DNA of 64,000 nt from Spirometra erinaceieuropaei (lineage: Eukaryota; Platyhelminthes; Cestoda; Diphyllobothriidea; Diphyllobothriidae): NCBI GenBank assembly GCA_902702965.1, contig CACRXP010000089.1, positions 1,396,129-1,460,128 on the forward strand. The letters run 5' to 3'. The notes beneath the pieces are model-generated. The model ran no database searches. It was not told the origin of the DNA and saw nothing but the letters and a program-made list of their open reading frames with translations. Of the stretch, positions 24,200-34,908 are shown one piece after another; the first letter of the stretch is position 1; every line of letters starts with the position of its first letter. Both the position numbers and the translations under genes were made by a program.

Positions 24200-24660
24200 A
24201 TGCCAGAAATACTCCTACCGAGGCCTTCTAAGTCACCCAGTCAACTCAAGCCCATCAACTTGCCTTCGTTCGTTGGCCGCCGTGCAGTGCGAGCCGGTAT
24301 TTAGGATCTTTTGGACATCCGTGGAAGAAGGCAAACTGCCAGAGGAGAGGAATCTGCCTTTACTTCTCCATCTACAATGAAGGGTCCAGGCTGAGGTCCG
24401 AAATATTCCGCCCCATTAGCTTAACTTCTGGAGATAGTGCAGTCAATTGCTATGTAGATGGTCAAGAATCATAGTTTTATGTCTTATTAAATCAGGCTGG
24501 CCAGCTCATTCAAGCTTACCGGATTTTCAATGGCCATGAATGTGCCCTGGACTTCAGTGACTTCTTCGAATTGGTTGGGGCGGACCGTCTGCGTGGTCGT
24601 CAGTTTAAATTATAGGGAAATTTGGTCCATGCAGACACCAAATGGAAAGTCTTCTCGAAT
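24200..24660 (+). pseudogene. CR1-like LINE RT fragment
   Basis: A shifted-frame reading gives FWRTSVEEGKLPEE near 24310 and RPISLTS near 24410, then QAGQLIQAYRIFNGHECALDFSDFFELVGADRLRGRQFKL around 24490-24610, read in separate overlapping pieces. The last block is the C-terminal phrase of CR1-like RTs (FFELA...RLRGHPFKL). The palm is missing, so this is a collapsed remnant. Confidence 0.65.
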
Positions 24661-25390
24661 GGGTTCGCGAAGCAGGGACGAACTGTTTGACGTGGTTGTC
24701 CTTTCACAAACTATTACAATACTTAAATGCGTACTAGAAACTTGTTTGCTAATAAACTACTGTGCAAATAATCACGACTGTCCTGGCAGCAGCAGTTTGT
24801 GCCTGGCTCAGACATACCGGTGACTTTAACATTTACAGAATTAGTGCTGTAAACGTTGATTCAATTGCTATTCTCGGATATGATTAGGAAGCTCCAGGGC
24901 AAAGGTCTTTCTGCCTTAATAAACTAACTGAAAATGACTCATGGATACGGTTAAATCACGACATCCCGTAAATACACCGACTGCGAAAGTCTTAAGGAAT
25001 AGTACGTCGACAAAAGTCCCTGAGGGTGGTACTTAAACAAGGCCTCTAAATCAATTTGTTTAAAAGAAGTGGAGAAATGCAATAACCAACAATTTTTACT
25101 CGTTGAAGGCTCGTAAATCGTGCACGACGGTTCAAGTAAATCAAGATATTATTTTTGTGTTTCGACTGCCAGATTGGATGAACATTTACCTCCGACACGC
25201 CCATTCTATTCATCAACTTATCAATTCTTGTGAAAAGTAACCGTTCTGTGATAAATTCGTACAAACAACACCAGTTTTAAAAAGAAATTATAGATGAAAC
25301 AACTGTGCCGAAATTTGAAGGGGTGCGTCGAAAACCCCAGCGAGCTCTCTACTGACACGCAACGGATCCTCGAACATTACACAGTTTTCT
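24660..25390. other. No recognised gene
   Basis: No motif or repeat partner was recognised. The right half may include the 3' flank of the Gypsy element. Confidence 0.4.
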
Positions 25391-25700
25391 ACTCTCATGT
25401 ATGGCCCACCGCATCTTTGATATTTTCAAGGTTCTTTTCGGCGGCTTCATCTTACAACATCTTCCTCATTTACTGCGTCAGGAGAACTGTGGCAATATTT
25501 TCTGCCCACATATCCCAGATGGGAACGGCAATCGGCCATCGTATGAAACGGTCAACCGCTATCAGTATACGCGTATAACCACGGGAAGGGGGTAGAGGAC
25601 CAAATAAATCCAAGTGGACGTGGTGGAACCGAACATCCAGGACGACAAATGTACTCAGTGAAGAGAATCTGTGGCAGTGGAATTTGTTTTTCTGGCAGGC
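25390..25700 (-). pseudogene. Gypsy element integrase core remnant
   Basis: The minus-strand reading near 25580-25490 gives YTRILIAVDRFIRWPIAVPI, the integrase core phrase with the first catalytic Asp (AVDRF). The frame breaks shortly after (IATVLLTQ then stop). It lies downstream of the RNase H of the same element, as expected for pol. Confidence 0.7.
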
Positions 25701-26063
25701 TTAACAGTGTCCAGTCCAAAGATTTAGGTCAGATTTCATCTTTGGCCAGATAAAGCGAGCGGCAATAAGCTAACGGCAAACGCGGATGCCAGGATGCGAC
25801 AGGGGATGGAAGTGGTCAAACATTACCTGGCGGTAGGATAGTGGAACAACATGTCGAGGAGTACCGGTGGACCAGTCGCACAAAATCGTTCCTGTTGATG
25901 CAGGAAGTGGGGCACTTCAAAGTTGCAGAGTAGTAGTAGAACGTATGTCGTCAATGGGTCTGTCGCCTGATTGGAGGTCTGTAAGCTTCACCAGGTCGAA
26001 ATCGGATGTAAGTGTGTTGATGTCCGGACGGGATAATGCATCAGCAACGACATTGTCGCTGCC

Positions 26064-26525
26064 TTAGACGTGACGTATGTCTGCGGCAAACTGCAAGATG
26101 AAGTCCAGATGACGAACTTCCCTGGGCGAGTGCCGATCTGGTTTGGCCATAAAGGCGTAAGTGAGAGGTTTGTGGTCGGTGTGAACCCGAAAATCTCTGC
26201 CCTCTAAAAGGTGCCGAAAGTGACGAGTAGCCAAGTAGATGACAATAAGCTCACGGGAGAAAGTAATGTAGCGCGTCTGTGTTGGTTGTAGCTCCTGTAA
26301 GAAGAAAGCCAGTGGTCGCAACTGGTTATTTACCTGTTGATTTAGGACTGCGCTAACAGCATTGTTGGAAGCGTCAGTTGTCAAAATCAGTTCTGTCTGG
26401 GCGTCAGGACTGAGATAGTGAAGCATTATGGCTTCCGCAGGGGCTTTCCTGGCTGCCTGAAAAGCTGAGTGTGCAGACTGTGAAAGAATAATCGACTTCG
26501 CCTTGGACTTCAGAAGATCGGTCAA
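26064..26525 (-). pseudogene. Gypsy element RNase H domain
   Basis: The frame reads ALTDLLKSKAK-type connection sequence, then LILTTDASNNAVSAVLNQ (first catalytic Asp, TDAS motif), RPLAFFLQEL, TFSRELIVIYLATRHFRHLLEGRDF (catalytic Glu) and VHTDHKPLTYAF (HTDHKPL motif). It is open for about 150 codons, the best-kept part of this Gypsy pol. In intact elements it removes the RNA strand during reverse transcription. Confidence 0.9.
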
Positions 26526-27437
26526 GGGAGCTAGAGTTTCCGCACCGTTGTGGATGGGCAGTCGGTAGTAGTTGATGAGACCTATGAACGCCGCAGCTAC
26601 GCAAGTGTCTTTGGAGCAGGAAAAGACAAGATGCTCTGCGCCTTCTCTGGAAGTAGAGTGCTTTCGTTCTGGTCGACGTGATGATCAAGGAAATCGAGAG
26701 AAGTGACGCTACAGACACATTTGTCGACGTTCAGTTACAAAGCATGTTGCTGGAAACGACCGAATACCTCCCGCAAGTGCGATGCGTGTTCTTCCGGCGA
26801 AGAGCTTACGACGAGTATATCTCCGATCTATACAAAGTTGAACGAGGGTCCACACAAGGCCTCATCGATAAGACGTTGCAAGGATTGTGCCGCTTTGCGC
26901 AAGCCGAAAGGCATGCGAAGAAATCCAAACAGCCCGAAGTTAGTTGTGGTGGCGGTCTATTTTGGAAAAGCTAGTCTTTCCTGCCAACATGTGGGAGAAA
27001 TCATGAATGTGAGGGATACGGCACCGATCGGGGACGGTAGCTCCATTGAGGGCGCGGTAATCACCACATGGTCTCTAATCATCAAAGGACTTATTAAGCA
27101 CCATATACAGTGGAGAAGCTCATGGGCTGAAGGACGGACGGATGATCCCTAAATTCATCCTATGCTCGAACTCGTTCTTCGCTACCCGAAACTCTGCTGG
27201 GTGGAGACGGCTCGGATTAGCGTGAACTGGTTGACCTACAGTAACGATGTGATGTCCGACTGAGTGCTGGCTTGCGTCGGTGAACTGACAGGGCCTAGTG
27301 AGGGACAAGTAGTCCTTCAGAATGTCAGCGAAAGGCGAATTTGAAATGGTCAAGTGGATGCCGACCGACAGCCCGGAAGCCACAGTACCGACAGTAAAAA
27401 GCTTAGTTGTAGAATCAACCAGCTTGCGGTGATTCAA
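26526..27437 (-). pseudogene. Gypsy element reverse transcriptase, mutated active site
   Basis: The start at 27437-27120 includes SLTRPCQF, QHSVGHHIVT, HPAEFRVAKNEFEHRMNLGIIRPS (the usual front of Gypsy RT). Further down the minus strand, around 26860-26690, the palm reads IGDILVVSSSPEEHASHL where YIDDILV is expected. The Tyr is replaced by a stop and one catalytic Asp is Gly. Then LNVDKCVC and LDFLDHHV follow. Several frame changes occur between. Confidence 0.8.
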
Positions 27438-27495
27438 ATCAACAGTAAGGCCGAAATACGAGAAAAAATCCGCTCTGACAATGGATTACTGGACG

Positions 27496-28144
27496 TCAGC
27501 CTGTAAAAAGACGCATTGGAAACGTCACCGGAGACCGATGTCGAGTGCGAATGAGCGTTGGCCGTAGGTGTTGGTGGTGGGTGCTATTGGCAGCCTGCAA
27601 TGAAAGTTGCGAAGTCTTGAGACGGTAGCGCCTAGAAGGCGGGATGACATTGACCTCAGCACCAGTATCGACCGGAAAACGGATGTTACTCGACTTGTCA
27701 TTGATGTAAAAAAAGCGACTCGGTCGCGACTGTCCAGTCACCATTACTGACTGGCGTGGTCGTTTAGCTGTTGCGAGGCTTGTTGGGAAGTGCACAGTGG
27801 AACGCACTTATGTGCCTTCGAACCGAAGGTACGACGGTACCAGCACTGCGTCTGCAAATGTCATTCACGTGACTGAGAACGACGACGTTAGTATGATTGG
27901 CTTCGGGAGGAGCGACGGCTATTAATAGCGGTACACATTGGTCTTCAACATCAACGGCGACATCGAAAGGGATACTGTGCACCACGCATGAATATCGCGT
28001 GCATTCACGGGTGATACGGCTTGTCGAGAAAACAGCCTCAATTTGCCGAAACCATACGCGGGGTTTGCTCGGTGTAAATATGGGCAATTTAAAGGAGAGG
28101 GTGTTAACGTCTAAGGAGTCTCCCTTGGATTCGTTATCGGCCAT
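27496..28144 (-). pseudogene. Gypsy element gag and aspartic protease
   Basis: ATG at 28144 opens a gag-like frame (LSFKLPIFTPSKPRVWFRQIEAVF, the capsid-like start of flatworm Gypsy gag), which ends in a short frame at 27764. It overlaps a second frame at 27807-27496 carrying RFFYINDKSSNIRFPVDTGAEVNVIPP, where DTGA is the retroviral-type aspartic protease active site. Gag is very short for a capsid protein, so an internal deletion is likely. Order gag-PR-RT-RH-IN with protease before RT fits Ty3/Gypsy. I could not identify the LTRs. Confidence 0.8.
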
Positions 28145-28149
28145 GACAA

Positions 28150-29200
28150 ATATAAAGGTGTGTAAATGTGAAAAAACGGGTCACTACCTTTGTAGTGTAA
28201 AAGGCAATTAAAACTACAAAGAAAAATAGGTAGAGATGAAACTTAATTTTAGGTGGGGAATGCTGCGTTTCTTACGGACAAAACGATAGTAAAAGTGGGA
28301 AAACTGCAAAAGTAAATAACTGTACAGACTCATGAAAACGAGGCCTCCTCCAAAATCAGTAGTCGTGTAGTGAATGATCCGGATGAAGTCCTGACTGTGC
28401 CGAGCTGAAGGAGGTTGCTGCAGCTTTTTGTTCAGGCGGATTCACGTCCGACGAGATATATCCGAGAAATAAAATTGTAACGTGGGGACTAACTAAAAAG
28501 GGATTAGGGCCCGTGAGTGGAATGAATGAAGTATTGACACCACGCCGCAGTCAGGCACCAAGTACGCGATAACTCAAGCCGAAACCAGTTGTGTGTATTT
28601 TCCTCGGTTATTCAAATAACTGGATGGAAGTGTTCAGGTATACAAGAAAGTTTCCAGTGAGAAATCGCAAATGTACATAGGCCTCCAAAGTTCTGTGGTC
28701 CTCGTCAAAAGTGCTGTCACAATTTTCCAAGCACTCGACCCGTTCAATAGAAATGATTGTAAGGAACGGTTTATTAAAAAGCAGACAGTGACGATGAAAG
28801 ATAACCATTGAATGAAGTATACACAAATGATTACAAGTCTTGAGTCCATCATCGACGGGAAAGAGTTCAGTAATAATAGCGTCATAATCAGTAGCTAGAC
28901 GAAACAAAGGCGCAGTAGAAGTGGAGGCTGCTACGGCGTGCGAAACACAGGCCTTCAGTAAAGATTTTACAACCAAAAAGCGCAAAGTGGGTAAGACGCG
29001 TTACCTCTGACTGATTCTGTCTCTTCTCATCCGAGTAAAACAAAACGAGGAGAAAGGTTAATTTGGTCTCCATCACACTCGAAACTCTTAAGGAAATCAG
29101 ACGCCGATTTACCAGTCAATGGGCCAAAGATAACTAGCTACTTTATCTGCCATTCACTTGTTAAACCACCCCATTTGTTTAAAGTGCTCTGACGTTAGAG
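28150..29200. other. No recognised gene; likely 5' flank of Gypsy and DAD1 upstream region
   Basis: A minus-strand open frame at 28608-28985 (125 codons) has no motif that I recognise. It could be LTR or leader sequence of the Gypsy element, but no matching second LTR was found. Confidence 0.4.
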
Positions 29201-29265
29201 GAGCGAATTTTGACTTTGTTCTCTGTCTAATCGGGTCTTGACACTTAGTTTAACCTTTCGCCAGC

Positions 29266-29667
29266 ATGGCGCCAAAGCAATCTAAGGTTCAGACGGAAAA
29301 GCCAAATATTGCAAAGCCAACTAGGAGTTCAGCCTCAACTTTGTCAGTTTTCAGGGAGATATACACTGAATACAAACAAAATACTCCTCGCAAGTTGAGG
29401 TTAATAGACGCTTATCTCGTGTATATTTTGGTAACGGGAATATTTCAGTTCGTATACTGTTGCCTCGTCGGGACCTTCCCTTTTAATGCGTTTTTGGCTG
29501 GATTTATCTCCACGGTTGCTTCCTTTATACTTGCCGTATGTCTACGTATGCATTCAAATCCCGGGAACAAAGACGTTTTCCCCTCTTTCATGCCTGAGCG
29601 CGCCTTCGGGGACTTCATATTTGCGCACGTTGTTCTGCACTTGGCTGTTTTCAATTTTATGGGTTAG
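29266..29667 (+). CDS. DAD1: DAD1, oligosaccharyltransferase complex subunit (single exon)
   Basis: The 133-residue protein is a clear DAD1 (Ost2) homologue, the small membrane subunit of the ER oligosaccharyltransferase that transfers the lipid-linked glycan to Asn residues during translation. The core from about residue 28 is highly conserved in style: [69 protein letters not shown] and the C-terminal NFMG. Three membrane segments lie at about 49-69, 74-94 and 114-131. The N-terminus is some 20 residues longer than the usual roughly 113 residues and is Lys/Ser/Thr-rich. The ATG has a good context (CAGCATGG). A pyrimidine-rich stretch ending CCTTTCGCCAG sits one base before CATGG, so a 5' UTR splice or trans-splice acceptor is possible. 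No intron interrupts the ORF. Possible poly(A) signals are AATTAAA at 29752 and AATAAA at 29962. Confidence 0.95.
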   Translation: MAPKQSKVQTEKPNIAKPTRSSASTLSVFREIYTEYKQNTPRKLRLIDAYLVYILVTGIFQFVYCCLVGTFPFNAFLAGFISTVASFILAVCLRMHSNPGNKDVFPSFMPERAFGDFIFAHVVLHLAVFNFMG

Positions 29668-30000
29668 AATACGATGACTCAAGTTGTCTGCCTTTCAATA
29701 CCAATTCATCTCTTCGGAGTGTGGGCTGTCCTTTGTACCATGAGTTTTTACAATTAAATCTGGTGCCGACGTATTCACCCTTTACTGTGATTCAAAGTGT
29801 TGATACAGCAAACTAGTGGGTTTTCCATTCCGCAGAGATTCCACGGTTTTAAGCTCTCAGTCACCATAGGTGTTAACCGAAGTCGATCAGGACTGGAAGA
29901 ACGCGGAGCCTTAGAATTCATACATCCAGAAAGCGATTTTGTATCCATATATCTCACTAAAAATAAAGATCTACTTGTACTTGTGCTTCGTACGACTGCA
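29668..30000 (+). other. Probable 3' UTR / flank of DAD1
   Basis: No coding motif. It contains AATTAAA (29752-29758) and AATAAA (29962-29967), either of which could end the DAD1 transcript. An open frame at 29797-30006 has no recognisable content. Confidence 0.4.
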
Positions 30001-30169
30001 ATTTAGCCGGCCCTGACGATGGCCCGAGCTTTACCTCTTCACACATAACTACCCTCGGTAGCGGATCTGGACAGTTCAACCCATTCTCTTCGACAACGAC
30101 GAGGATCAAATACCGAAGATCCAAGAGCTACTATGTGCTAACGAACAATGTCGAGCTAGGTTTTGGATT

Positions 30170-31420
30170 GACCCGCGTTTCAACGCCTACAGTGGGGTAA
30201 CGGTGCCGTATCAAGGACATTGACACAGAGCTCCCGAGGTGTATGACAAAGAACGTGCCTAAGCCACCTCATTTGTTTTTCTTGGGTGGCCTGGGTTATC
30301 CTTGCAATGTTGCCGCTGCGAGTGCGAACTGTATCATTTGAGACGAAGTCAGCGTACTTCACCTGAAAGATGGTTTTCAAGCAGTGGTGGCCAAATACCT
30401 CCAGTTTTCGCTCGTCCTCCACGCGCTTATCCCAGCATTTACAGCCGTAGCGAAGGACAGACTGGACGGATGCACAGTACGCCCGAATCCTAGCGGCGAG
30501 GGGGATGTCGCGTCGGATCCATAGTGTTTTCTAATGCCTGAAAAAACCGGGCAGGCACCACCAATTCGGGAAAAAATGTCGTTCTTTCTCTGTCCATTCG
30601 ACAGCAACCTCGCTCCGAGGTATTTAGAACTGTCTACCTCTTCCGGTTGACAGCCATCAATTTTGAGAGGTGCCTTTTCCTGGCCAGGGACGCAGCTTGA
30701 AAAAGGTTAGTCTTCACATCGTTTATGGATAAACCGACCGATTTAGTGATCTCGTTCACCCGTGACACCATAGACTGCAGATCCCCAGGACTTAAAGCAA
30801 GTATGACGATATCCACGTCCTAGTCGAGACCAGTCAGCCGGCGTCCTGGCGCAAACTCAGAACGGTAATCTTTGTGCAGCCCCCTCCCCGAGGATCCAGT
30901 CAATAGCGTAGTCCAATAGAACGGGAGGCAGGGCACAACCTTGTCGAACGCCAGACCGAATACCGAACGGTTGAGAAAGATTGCTATGGACCAGAACTCA
31001 CAGTGGTGTAGCTGTAATAGGCCTTGATCACAGTGATGGTTTTTGGCGGTACACCATCTAGTGCCATTGTCCACCACAAAGACTTACGGTGGGCGGGATC
31101 GAACGCGATGGCGGTCAGCAAAAGAGAAAGCCGTCGGTTGTTGGTAGCTGTCGCGGAATCCAAGAACGCGCGTCAGTGTGAACACCTGGTCCGCACATCC
31201 ACGTCTGCCATAGAGTCCACTTTGGTTGGATCACGTCCGCGAGTCATGCACAGCCTGGAATCACTGGAGAAGGACAATAACGATGATCTTCGCAGCAACG
31301 TCGATGAGGCTTATGCTGCGGTAGTTCTCGCATCTCGTCGTATCTTCCATCGTGAAGACTGGTGCAAGGACCTCGTAGAGTTACGCGCAGCCTGGAATCG
31401 CCTGAGAAGGACTTAAGAAA
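30170..31420 (-). pseudogene. RTE-like LINE reverse transcriptase, C-terminal two thirds, degraded
   Basis: On the minus strand, a shifted frame near 31130-31020 gives LWWTMALDGVPPKTITVIKAYY. Then comes 31077-30820 with a decayed palm. The expected L-Y-ADD box near 30820 reads LD-stop-DVD, followed by SPGDLQSMVSRVNEITKSVGLSINDVKTNLF at 30790-30700. The C-terminus at 30422-30180 reads EDERKLEVFGHHCLKTIF, VKYADFVSNDTV and QMRWLRHVL. This tail is characteristic of the endonuclease-reverse transcriptase family widespread in flatworms. It is inactive. Confidence 0.8.
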
Positions 31421-31595
31421 AAATGGAACCCCGAGGAATATTAGGTAATTAATCTCTGACCTCAAAGATGCTAGGTATTTGGGTTCTCAGTGCTATTGGT
31501 GATGATGCTGCATGTTTGAAGCTCTCAAGCGCCCTACCGAGTGCCCGCACACCGCATTGTCCCCCTTCGAAAAGATACGAAGGTCTTTATTTAAG

Positions 31596-31640
31596 ATCCG
31601 ACGTTTCGGGTAGTTTACTCGTCTACCCATCTTCAGGGAC
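31596..31640 (-). ncRNA. Hammerhead-ribozyme motif in PLE terminus (copy c, best preserved)
   Basis: On the minus strand the order is GTCC (stem I, 5' arm), CTGAAGA (exact CUGANGA core), GGGTAG / CTACCC stem II of six pairs around ACGAGTAAA, GAAAC, cleavage triplet GTC, and GGAT (stem I, 3' arm; three Watson-Crick pairs and one G-U). All core residues are intact. The stem I 5' arm ends at the base next to the N at 31641. Minimal hammerheads of this form are known from terminal repeats of Penelope-like elements. Confidence 0.8.
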
Positions 31641-31641
31641 N

Positions 31642-32232
31642 ATGTCGAAGGAGGTCCTTTACCTCGTCTGTGGCGCCGGTTTGACGAAGCACTGATTCGA
31701 AAGAAGCAATGAAGGTGACCGGGTCGGCGTCAGTTGTGTTAAAACCAGATCCACGTTGTAGAACTTTTGTTTGGGTCACAGTAAGTTGTTTTGACGAGAG
31801 GTTATGTACTATCGTTTGTTCGGTTTCCTGGTCTTGTGCGGTCTGCAGTGTCATGAACTTTATCGATAAATCCGCATCTCTGTTAGCACGTTTCTTTCGT
31901 CCCAATGCTAGTAATGTGTTCTCCAATGAGGCGGCAGTCGATTCCCCACACCGGCGTGTAACAAGCATCCGGTAGTTTTCAGCACTGTGTGCGTATTTCT
32001 TAAGTCGCAGGTGACCATCTTGTATGAGTACCCTTGTCATTCGCCGACTATGGCGGAACACCGTTTGTTTAGCCAATTCCGTGTTGACTGGAGGCTTGTA
32101 GGAGAGGCATTTTGGCATAACATAGTTGGCAAGGCATCTGTGAAGGAAATGGAGCTGTGCATAGGTCGAGGCCTGTCGGAGGACAGCTTTTTCCCAACGA
32201 CGAGCCAGTTGAAGCGGAATTACTGAACTCAA
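31642..32232 (-). pseudogene. Penelope-like element, N-terminal part of the protein
   Basis: A nearly 200-codon open frame on the minus strand reads ARRWEKAVLRQAS, QLHFLHRCLANYVMPKCLSYKPPVNTELAKQTVFRHSRRMTRVLIQDGHLRLKKY (in consecutive short conserved blocks), then HNLSSKQLTVTQTKVLQRG and DEVKDLLRH. This is the region in front of the RT palm in flatworm PLEs. The frame is cut by the single N at 31641, after which a PLE terminus with hammerhead begins at once. The RT and GIY-YIG domains are therefore missing. The open frame up to the N suggests a fairly young copy. Confidence 0.8.
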
Positions 32233-32704
32233 TCATGCGCTTCAACTGTCGGCTGCACTTAGTCAACAAACCGAGTTCATATGCTTTTAAATGCTGTTAA
32301 CGCATAAAATTCTGTGCTCTTCTGTACAATTTTTGTTTTTCCCCTTGTATTTCTTTCATGTTACTTTCTTTATATTTTCTCCATATGCTTCCTTTGCATG
32401 TACCCAATAGAGATTTCATAGCTGCACACCTACTTTCCCCGAAATACACTGACACTGATACCTACTGTCCTCTCTCTGACAAACGCAACTCTGTCCGTGC
32501 TCTATTCCACGGAGTTGGAACACACTGTAGCGCATCCGCTACACATTCAAATTCGACGAGGACGAAAGACTCGCCAGGGGGGGAAACAGCGTGAGCCGCA
32601 AGCTTCTTGAGTCATGGTTCCATACTCAGTGCTGCGACTTCGCCTAGGCTGAGTAATTAACCACACAGGAAGCGCACAGTTGGACAATTTCCCCAACGCC
32701 ATAG

Positions 32705-32850
32705 TCGGTGGATCAGATGGTCGACGAATCATCACACCAACATCCAACGCAGGTGATGAAATTGCAGCAATTAACGACGCAAATGCCGGCCATCAAACGG
32801 TCAGCACACCAAGCGCAGCGATTCCTGGTGCTGGGGCGTGAATATTCATA
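32705..32850 (+). pseudogene. Unclassified repeat peptide (SSHQHP family), copy 1
   Basis: The plus-strand frame reads VDESSHQHPTQVMKLQQLT, then TQMPAIKRSAHQAQRFL. The same peptide, with conservative changes, is encoded twice on the minus strand at 37144-37377 (SSHQHPKSLMELQQLTARTSAIKQASRKVRQFL). Conservation of the protein rather than just DNA suggests it once was part of a retroelement ORF, perhaps gag, but the family is unknown to me. Confidence 0.5.
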
Positions 32851-32859
32851 GGTATGCGG

Positions 32860-33000
32860 TAGCATGGCGATCGCGTCCCATAAATACTGCGGCCCCTTGT
32901 GCATGAATCTCCCGATCTGCTTTTGTCTCTGATGATGGGTTCGGGCGGGATTCTGAAACGTCGGGTTAATAAAGCTCTTGTCCAAACGATCGTGTCTCCT
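32860..33000 (+). repeat. PLE terminus with hammerhead-like motif (copy d)
   Basis: TAAATACTGCGGCCCCTTGT leads to CTGATGA (32929-32935), a stem II GGGTTC / GGATTC with wobble pairs, GAAAC and GTC (32960-32962), then GGGTTAATAAAGCTCTTGTC. The same sequence order, on the opposite strand, is seen at 63570-63740 and in decayed form at 59040-59240. Stem I is weak (GTCT/GGGT). It belongs to a different PLE lineage from copies a-c. Confidence 0.65.
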
Positions 33001-34725
33001 TCTTCAAGACTGCTTCCTGGGACTCGCCTCTTCGGCCGACAAAAGAGCTGGACGACAATGCCTTCATGACCTTTATCCGGTCAATAGATACCCAATTTAT
33101 TTTACCAAGCGAAGCGAGCATCTCGTGAGGGGATAACGACCACAAGAACAGAAATCTGAAGTCTGGAGGTCTATCCCTTACATTCACGGAGTGTCAGCTT
33201 TAAGACTATTACAACCCAGCGGGATAGGCATTGCCCATCGACACCTGGCAACAATTCGTCGCCATTTGATGCAACGCAAAGACACACATTCTCCTGTGGT
33301 TTCTAACATCAGGATTGTGTTCCCGAGAGCTCAACTTCTTAAACACCTTCCTAAGTCTCAGTTCGCACAGATGCCAATCTCTCCGCATGTTTGATATCTT
33401 CAACCACGGAAGGCAGCGCTTTTACCGCCTAACGAATATTATTATGATATGTCACTACACCTACAAAACAAATCCGGTCGGAATAGTCAATGGACATTGT
33501 TGCAGGCTTCCACGGAGATTCACTAGACGACTGCACAACGAACACCCAGATGACCATGTTCTGGGAGGTACAAATAAGCAGGTAATATCCCATGTGTGAC
33601 TTCTGTCTATTTCGAACTGTTTTAGGGTAGGTTCTCACACCGGAACTGTAGCCTTATTAGGCAATGCCAATTCAGAGTGCCGTAAAGTCCATGAAGTAAC
33701 TGAGCAAATACTTCCCATGGATCAGTCCAACCAAGAGTGTTCGTCTGTTGGGTGTTTTTAAACTTTTGCCAAAAAGATAGTTACGACAAAATTCCCGCTC
33801 TGCCCTCAACCGAATTTTTGATCTTATCCAGGATATTACTGAAGCCAGTTTAGTAGTATTAGTTGTGGAGTTGATGTCAGAGTAGACACCACCTGATAAA
33901 TCTTAGTAATCTATGCTTATCCACTAAACGCCACTCAAATTCGTCCATCAAATGCGAGAAGGCGAGTTAATTGATTTATTTTCATCCTTTGTCCGCGTTC
34001 CGTTATCATTGTCATTATAATTAGCATTTGTCTAAAAATCTTCACGTTTTCTCTTTCAAGCATTTTCTTACACCTACCCGCGTCTTGTTATAGTTACTCT
34101 TAATTGAGAATTGATAAAGGAGCACTTATTTAATTTGTCCATTTTTGTCAAACTTCAAACGCAGTTGCATTTTAAAGCACAAAGTTATAATTTAAGGTAT
34201 CTTTTCCAGTCGGCTCTACTTCCCTGTCAACCACGAAGCTTGCCTGAAAGGATCAACAGTCGAAGACCACATTTTACAGTTGGGTCAAAATAAATTATGA
34301 GAAGTTTCAGCAGCAATGCAATTTAGATTCGCCAAGATCGGTAGTCATAATAGAGTGAGACCGTTTCCATAACTTGTCATTCGACAAAATACCTCGCATT
34401 TCATATATGATAAAGAAGAGAATGAGGGAATTCACCAGGAAAAGGCGGTACTCGGAGAGAATACTGACGGCGAAGGAAAAATACTGGGGTGCTTTTTCCT
34501 TTAAGACTCAGGTCTTCAAGTTTCCGACTGTCATACAGCACATTCTTTTAAAAGTCATTTTTTAAACATATTTTAACATTAAGCTTCACACGTCTTTTCA
34601 GTGTCATCGTTCAACAAAGCAAAATACCACAAAAACATCAATTGTTGCGATATCGTCTAGTCCTCTCTAATGTTCACTACCAATGAGTCTCATTTTGGTG
34701 AAATAGCCGTGCTGTAGTTCAAACC
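33000..34725. other. No recognised gene
   Basis: Short frames only. The strand-overlapping frames at 33191-33640 have no domain. Sequence from 33950 on is AT-rich. Confidence 0.45.
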
Positions 34726-34908
34726 TCATTATGTCCACTGTGCGCCTCACAGCAAGCGAGGCTCAGTGACAATTACATGCGCGTGAATTTGTTGATGGAT
34801 CTGCCAGACCTGCGAGTCATCCGCCATACACTGTCCCCGCCGCTCTCACTCCCGGTTTCTGTGTCAGGGCAATGCCAATATGACCAGAGACGGATCCGGT
34901 GTACAGTA
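34725..34908 (+). repeat. Dispersed repeat 'S', left part, interrupted
   Basis: ATGTCCACTGTGCGCCTCAC followed by a GCAAG/GCAGAC..GGCTC/AGCTC GTGAC core recurs at 37443-37485 (ATGTCCACCGTACGCCTCAC) and more weakly at 43555-43610. The repeat is interrupted at 34909 by half of a foldback element and seems to resume near 35450 (GCTGGGCCCAATCTTAG to TCTGATAAAGTCAGAACGA). Confidence 0.5.

Noticed and set aside
28608..28985. 125-codon minus-strand frame near DAD1
   Set aside because: No recognisable domain and a doubtful start; more likely Gypsy flank.
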